A DNA stretch of 16,391 nucleotides from Acidobacteriota bacterium. Its GTDB lineage: Bacteria; Acidobacteriota; Terriglobia; Acidiferrales; UBA7541. Made by a program: the position numbers and the translations under genes. Below, piece after piece: positions 14,208-16,391 of the stretch (its first letter is position 1; each line of letters starts with the position of its first letter). The notes under the pieces are model-generated. The model searched no databases and was not told the origin of the DNA. It saw only the letters and a program-made list of their open reading frames with translations. The stretch is taken from NCBI GenBank assembly GCA_003224075.1, contig QHYF01000001.1, positions 1 to 16,391 of the forward strand. The letters run 5' to 3'.

Positions 14208-16391
14208 CCAGCCGCGGCGGCTCGTATCGAAAATCCCACTCGACGCGATTCATTCCGGCGCGCGCGAGGCCGTCGATCTTTCGAATGACAGCTCCGTTCG
14301 AATCCAAGATTTCGATTTTCGGTGGATTCCTCGGCGCAGTTTTTAGCGAATAATTGATCCATGCGCCGCCGTTTGGAAAAATCCGGAAAGTTTGTCGCGG
14401 CTCGAAAAGTCTGACCGGAGCATCGGATGCTTTCTGCGCCATTTGCTCAAGCGGAGTGATGTCGTCCAGGATGTACAGCCCGCGTCCGTAAGTGGAGATG
14501 ACCAGGTCGTGAAATTGCCTTTGCGCGACTGCCCACGAGACCGGCGCGTGGGGCAAACCTGCGGTCAGCACAGCCCAGTGGTTGCCATCGTCAAGCGAAT
14601 AATAGACGCCATTCCCAGTGCCAGCGAAAAGTAAGCCCTTTTGATTGGGATCTTCCGTGATCGTGCGCACATAGGCTAACGGATGCTTTGGCAAACCGTC
14701 GGAAATTTTCCTCCAGCTCTTTCCAAAATCGGCCGTTTTGAAAATATAAGGATCGCGATTGTCCATCAGATGAAAGTCAACACTGACGTAGGCCGTGCCC
14801 GCATCAAAATGCGAGGGCTCGATGCGCGTAACCATGCCCCATGGCGGCAAATCTTTGATGTTTTTCGTGACGTTGGTCCAATTCGCTCCTCCGTCCCTGG
14901 TGAACCAAACCAGCCCGTCGTTCGTGCCCGCCCAAATGAGACCCTGCTGAACTTCAGAAAGCGCAATCGCAAATACCACCTCGCCATAAAACTGTCCGAT
15001 GTTGTCGCCGACCAGCCCTCCGGACGAAACGATGCGGCTGGGATCTTGTGTCGAAAGATCAGGGCTGATCACCGTCCAGCTCTGTCCGCCGTTGGTCGTT
15101 TTGAAAATGACCTGGCAGCCGTAGTACACGGTGTTGTGATCAAACGGATCGATTGCCAGTGGAGGAGTCCAATGACAGCGATACTTCAGCTCGTTCGGAG
15201 GCGAATCAAGCGTGTGAATCCAGGGACTCACCGAGCGTGCTCGTTTGGTTCTGGCATCCCAGCGAGTCACTTCGTTGCCGTAGCAACTGGCCCAGACAAT
15301 GTTCGGATCCGTTGGATCTGGAAGGGTAAATCCCGATTCGCAACCGCCCATTCGCCGATCCCACCCGGTGTCAACGACGCGGCCATATTCGAGAGGGGCG
15401 AGTATGCTCGGGCCGCGCATGTTTGGTCCGTCTTGCATGGTGCTATACACGTAGTAAGGGACTTGGTTATCTACGGCGACGTGATACATCTGTCCGATGG
15501 GGAGTTGCACACGGTGGAATCCGCGGCCGTGCACAGTAGTGATATTTAAACCGCCGTCGTCGGTGATGACAAAACGATCGGGATTGAACGGATCAATCCA
15601 GATATCGTGATTGTCGCCACCCCACGGCACTTCCCGGAACGTTTCGCCACCGTCCAGCGATTCGAGGAAGCTGCTGTTGGCCACGTAGACTTCGTTGTCA
15701 TTTCCGGTGGAGACGGCGATGCGAATGTAGTACCCGGCGCGCCCGATCAATTGCCGCTGGAAATTCACTGCTTGCCAGTGTTCACCCCCGTCGTCGGACC
15801 TCCACAGCGACCCTTGGTCCTTGGTCTGGATCAATGCGAAAAGACGCTCAGAATTTGTAGGCGCAATCGCAACGTCAATTTCTATGGGAGCTTTCGGCAA
15901 TCCGTGGCCCTCGAGCTTGGTCCATTTGGTCCCGCCGTCTTTTGACATGTAGACGGCGCTCCCTGGTCCACCGCTAAATTCTCCCCAGGTGTGCATCTCC
16001 AATTGCCACATGCCCGCAAGCAGAATGCGCGAATTGTGCGGGTCCATGGCCAGACCGGAGCAACCCGTGTTTTCGTCCGCAAAGAGTATGCGTTCCCAAT
16101 GCTGTCCCCGGTCCGTCGTGCGGTAGACGCCTCGTTCTTGTTGCGGTCCCGTGGCACGCCCGAGCGCACAGACCAAAACGGCGTCCGGATTCTTTGGATC
16201 AACCAGAATTTTGCCGATCCGTCCGGTCTCATCAAGGCCGACGTGATTCCAAGTCTTCCCGGAATCCGTGGAGAGATACACACCGTTCCCCATCACGTCG
16301 CTGTCACGAATCGCCCAGGCCTCTCCCGTTCCCACCCAGATGATGCTCGGATCTGAGGGAGAGGCCTGGGCGATTCGTGACAGCGACGTGA
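14026..16391 (-). CDS. N-terminal fragment of the Asp-box (BNR/sortilin-like) exported protein, 5' incomplete and frameshifted
   Basis: About 735 of the encoded residues look native. The frame remains open to the right edge, so the true start and signal peptide are missing. The protein is a beta-propeller-type repeat protein with many Asp-boxes: STDSGKTW, TTDRGQHW, SKDGGTKW, SDDGGEHW, SLDGGETF, TTNGGQSW, TRDGGANW, TADFGKSW and SLDDGNHW. It begins in the conserved SDPSIIWVGTGEAW region. Proteins of this layout, often labelled glycosyl hydrolase or sortilin-like, are abundant and exported in Acidobacteriota; the enzymatic activity is unproven. Native sequence runs to about RYEPPRLVALRTTPP. The last 52 residues, from about 14181 down to the stop at 14026, are out-of-frame readthrough, because the family sequence continues in another frame. 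The bases beyond 16356 are likely an artefactual fold-back. Confidence 0.75.
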   Translation of the reverse strand, partial: TSLSRIAQASPSDPSIIWVGTGEAWAIRDSDVMGNGVYLSTDSGKTWNHVGLDETGRIGKILVDPKNPDAVLVCALGRATGPQQERGVYRTTDRGQHWERILFADENTGCSGLAMDPHNSRILLAGMWQLEMHTWGEFSGGPGSAVYMSKDGGTKWTKLEGHGLPKAPIEIDVAIAPTNSERLFALIQTKDQGSLWRSDDGGEHWQAVNFQRQLIGRAGYYIRIAVSTGNDNEVYVANSSFLESLDGGETFREVPWGGDNHDIWIDPFNPDRFVITDDGGLNITTVHGRGFHRVQLPIGQMYHVAVDNQVPYYVYSTMQDGPNMRGPSILAPLEYGRVVDTGWDRRMGGCESGFTLPDPTDPNIVWASCYGNEVTRWDARTKRARSVSPWIHTLDSPPNELKYRCHWTPPLAIDPFDHNTVYYGCQVIFKTTNGGQSWTVISPDLSTQDPSRIVSSGGLVGDNIGQFYGEVVFAIALSEVQQGLIWAGTNDGLVWFTRDGGANWTNVTKNIKDLPPWGMVTRIEPSHFDAGTAYVSVDFHLMDNRDPYIFKTADFGKSWRKISDGLPKHPLAYVRTITEDPNQKGLLFAGTGNGVYYSLDDGNHWAVLTAGLPHAPVSWAVAQRQFHDLVISTYGRGLYILDDITPLEQMAQKASDAPVRLFEPRQTFRIFPNGGAWINYSLKTAPRNPPKIEILDSNGAVIRKIDGLARAGMNRVEWDFRYEPPRLVALRTTPPRERFAAHSALGNQGGGSRTNGAPGEIHCSPYRGWTELYPAAHHREEPKFERK
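14179..14192. other. Frame-change point within the Asp-box gene, at a short inverted repeat
   Basis: On the minus strand the coding frame changes within ACTCCCCCGCGGGAGCG. Upstream reads LRTTPP in one frame; downstream reads RGSDSRPILHWGI in the frame one base further on. The joint lies exactly in CTCCC-GCGG-GGGAG (14179-14192 on plus), a 5-bp hairpin with a five-base C run on the coding strand. A one-base insertion or a deletion of 3n+2 bases would explain it. From memory of the family, about 11 residues normally sit between the two halves, which favours a deletion. Confidence 0.65.
16293..16391. repeat. Perfect 35-bp inverted repeat at the window end (probable fold-back chimera)
   Basis: Bases 16293-16327 are repeated without mismatch as the reverse complement at 16357-16391, the very last base of the window. 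The 29-nt spacer is 16328-16356. The left arm and the spacer encode a normal stretch of the Asp-box protein (SDPSIIWVGTGEAWAIRDSD). The right arm encodes nothing family-like when read in the gene frame, apart from one or two residues at the joint. The arms meet at a GGGAG/CTCCC microhomology. This is the usual signature of a library or amplification fold-back at a contig end. Confidence 0.9.

Noticed and set aside
16293..16391. Covalently closed hairpin telomere of a linear replicon
   Set aside because: The inverted repeat sits inside a coding region with a 29-nt spacer that encodes conserved protein sequence. A fold-back library artefact explains it better.
1..16391. CRISPR arrays, tRNA or rRNA genes, insertion sequences
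   Set aside because: Scanned by eye: no regularly spaced direct repeats, no tRNA cloverleaf or CCA-ended gene in the gaps, no transposase frame and no target-site duplications.

Overview
This window reads as a complete bacterial contig, because both ends cut through genes. It is moderately GC-rich and densely coded. The gene content suggests an acidobacterium (Acidobacteriota, Terriglobia-like): a FecR/DUF6600 exported protein with a Trp/Tyr/Gly-rich tail, a large Asp-box (BNR/sortilin-type) exported protein of about 1000 residues, and a Gly-zipper lipoprotein. This taxonomic call is an inference from family content. No rRNA or other phylogenetic marker is present.

Layout, left to right. (1) On the minus strand, a DUF6600/FecR gene runs off the left edge (1-1055). 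(2) A nucleoside hydrolase (minus) and a Gly-zipper lipoprotein (plus) are transcribed divergently, and the lipoprotein gene ends in a strong UUCG-loop terminator. (3) A plus-strand pair, pcaF and pcaD, encodes two steps of the beta-ketoadipate pathway for aromatic breakdown. (4) nagB (plus) encodes glucosamine-6-phosphate deaminase. (5) A siroheme/nitrite module follows: sirC and cobA on plus converge on a minus-strand operon nirC-nirB-nirD-hemD. (6) On the minus strand, an Asp-box repeat protein is broken by a frameshift and cut at the right edge.

How the genes fit together. HemD makes uroporphyrinogen III, CobA methylates it to precorrin-2, and the SirC/CysG-N protein oxidises precorrin-2 to sirohydrochlorin, possibly also inserting iron to give siroheme. 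Siroheme is the prosthetic group of NirB. NirC imports or exports nitrite, and NirB with the Rieske protein NirD reduces nitrite to ammonium with NAD(P)H. The window therefore holds nitrite uptake, nitrite reduction and the dedicated cofactor branch within about 6.3 kb. No nitrate reductase or nitrogen regulator is present here.

Two observations stand out as structural anomalies rather than new biology. One is a perfect 35-bp inverted repeat ending exactly at the last base, most likely a fold-back chimera at the contig end. The other is a frame change inside the Asp-box gene that coincides with a short CTCCC/GGGAG inverted repeat. I did not find a convincing undescribed system. The most testable regulatory leads are the structured leader of cobA and the symmetric site upstream of nirC.
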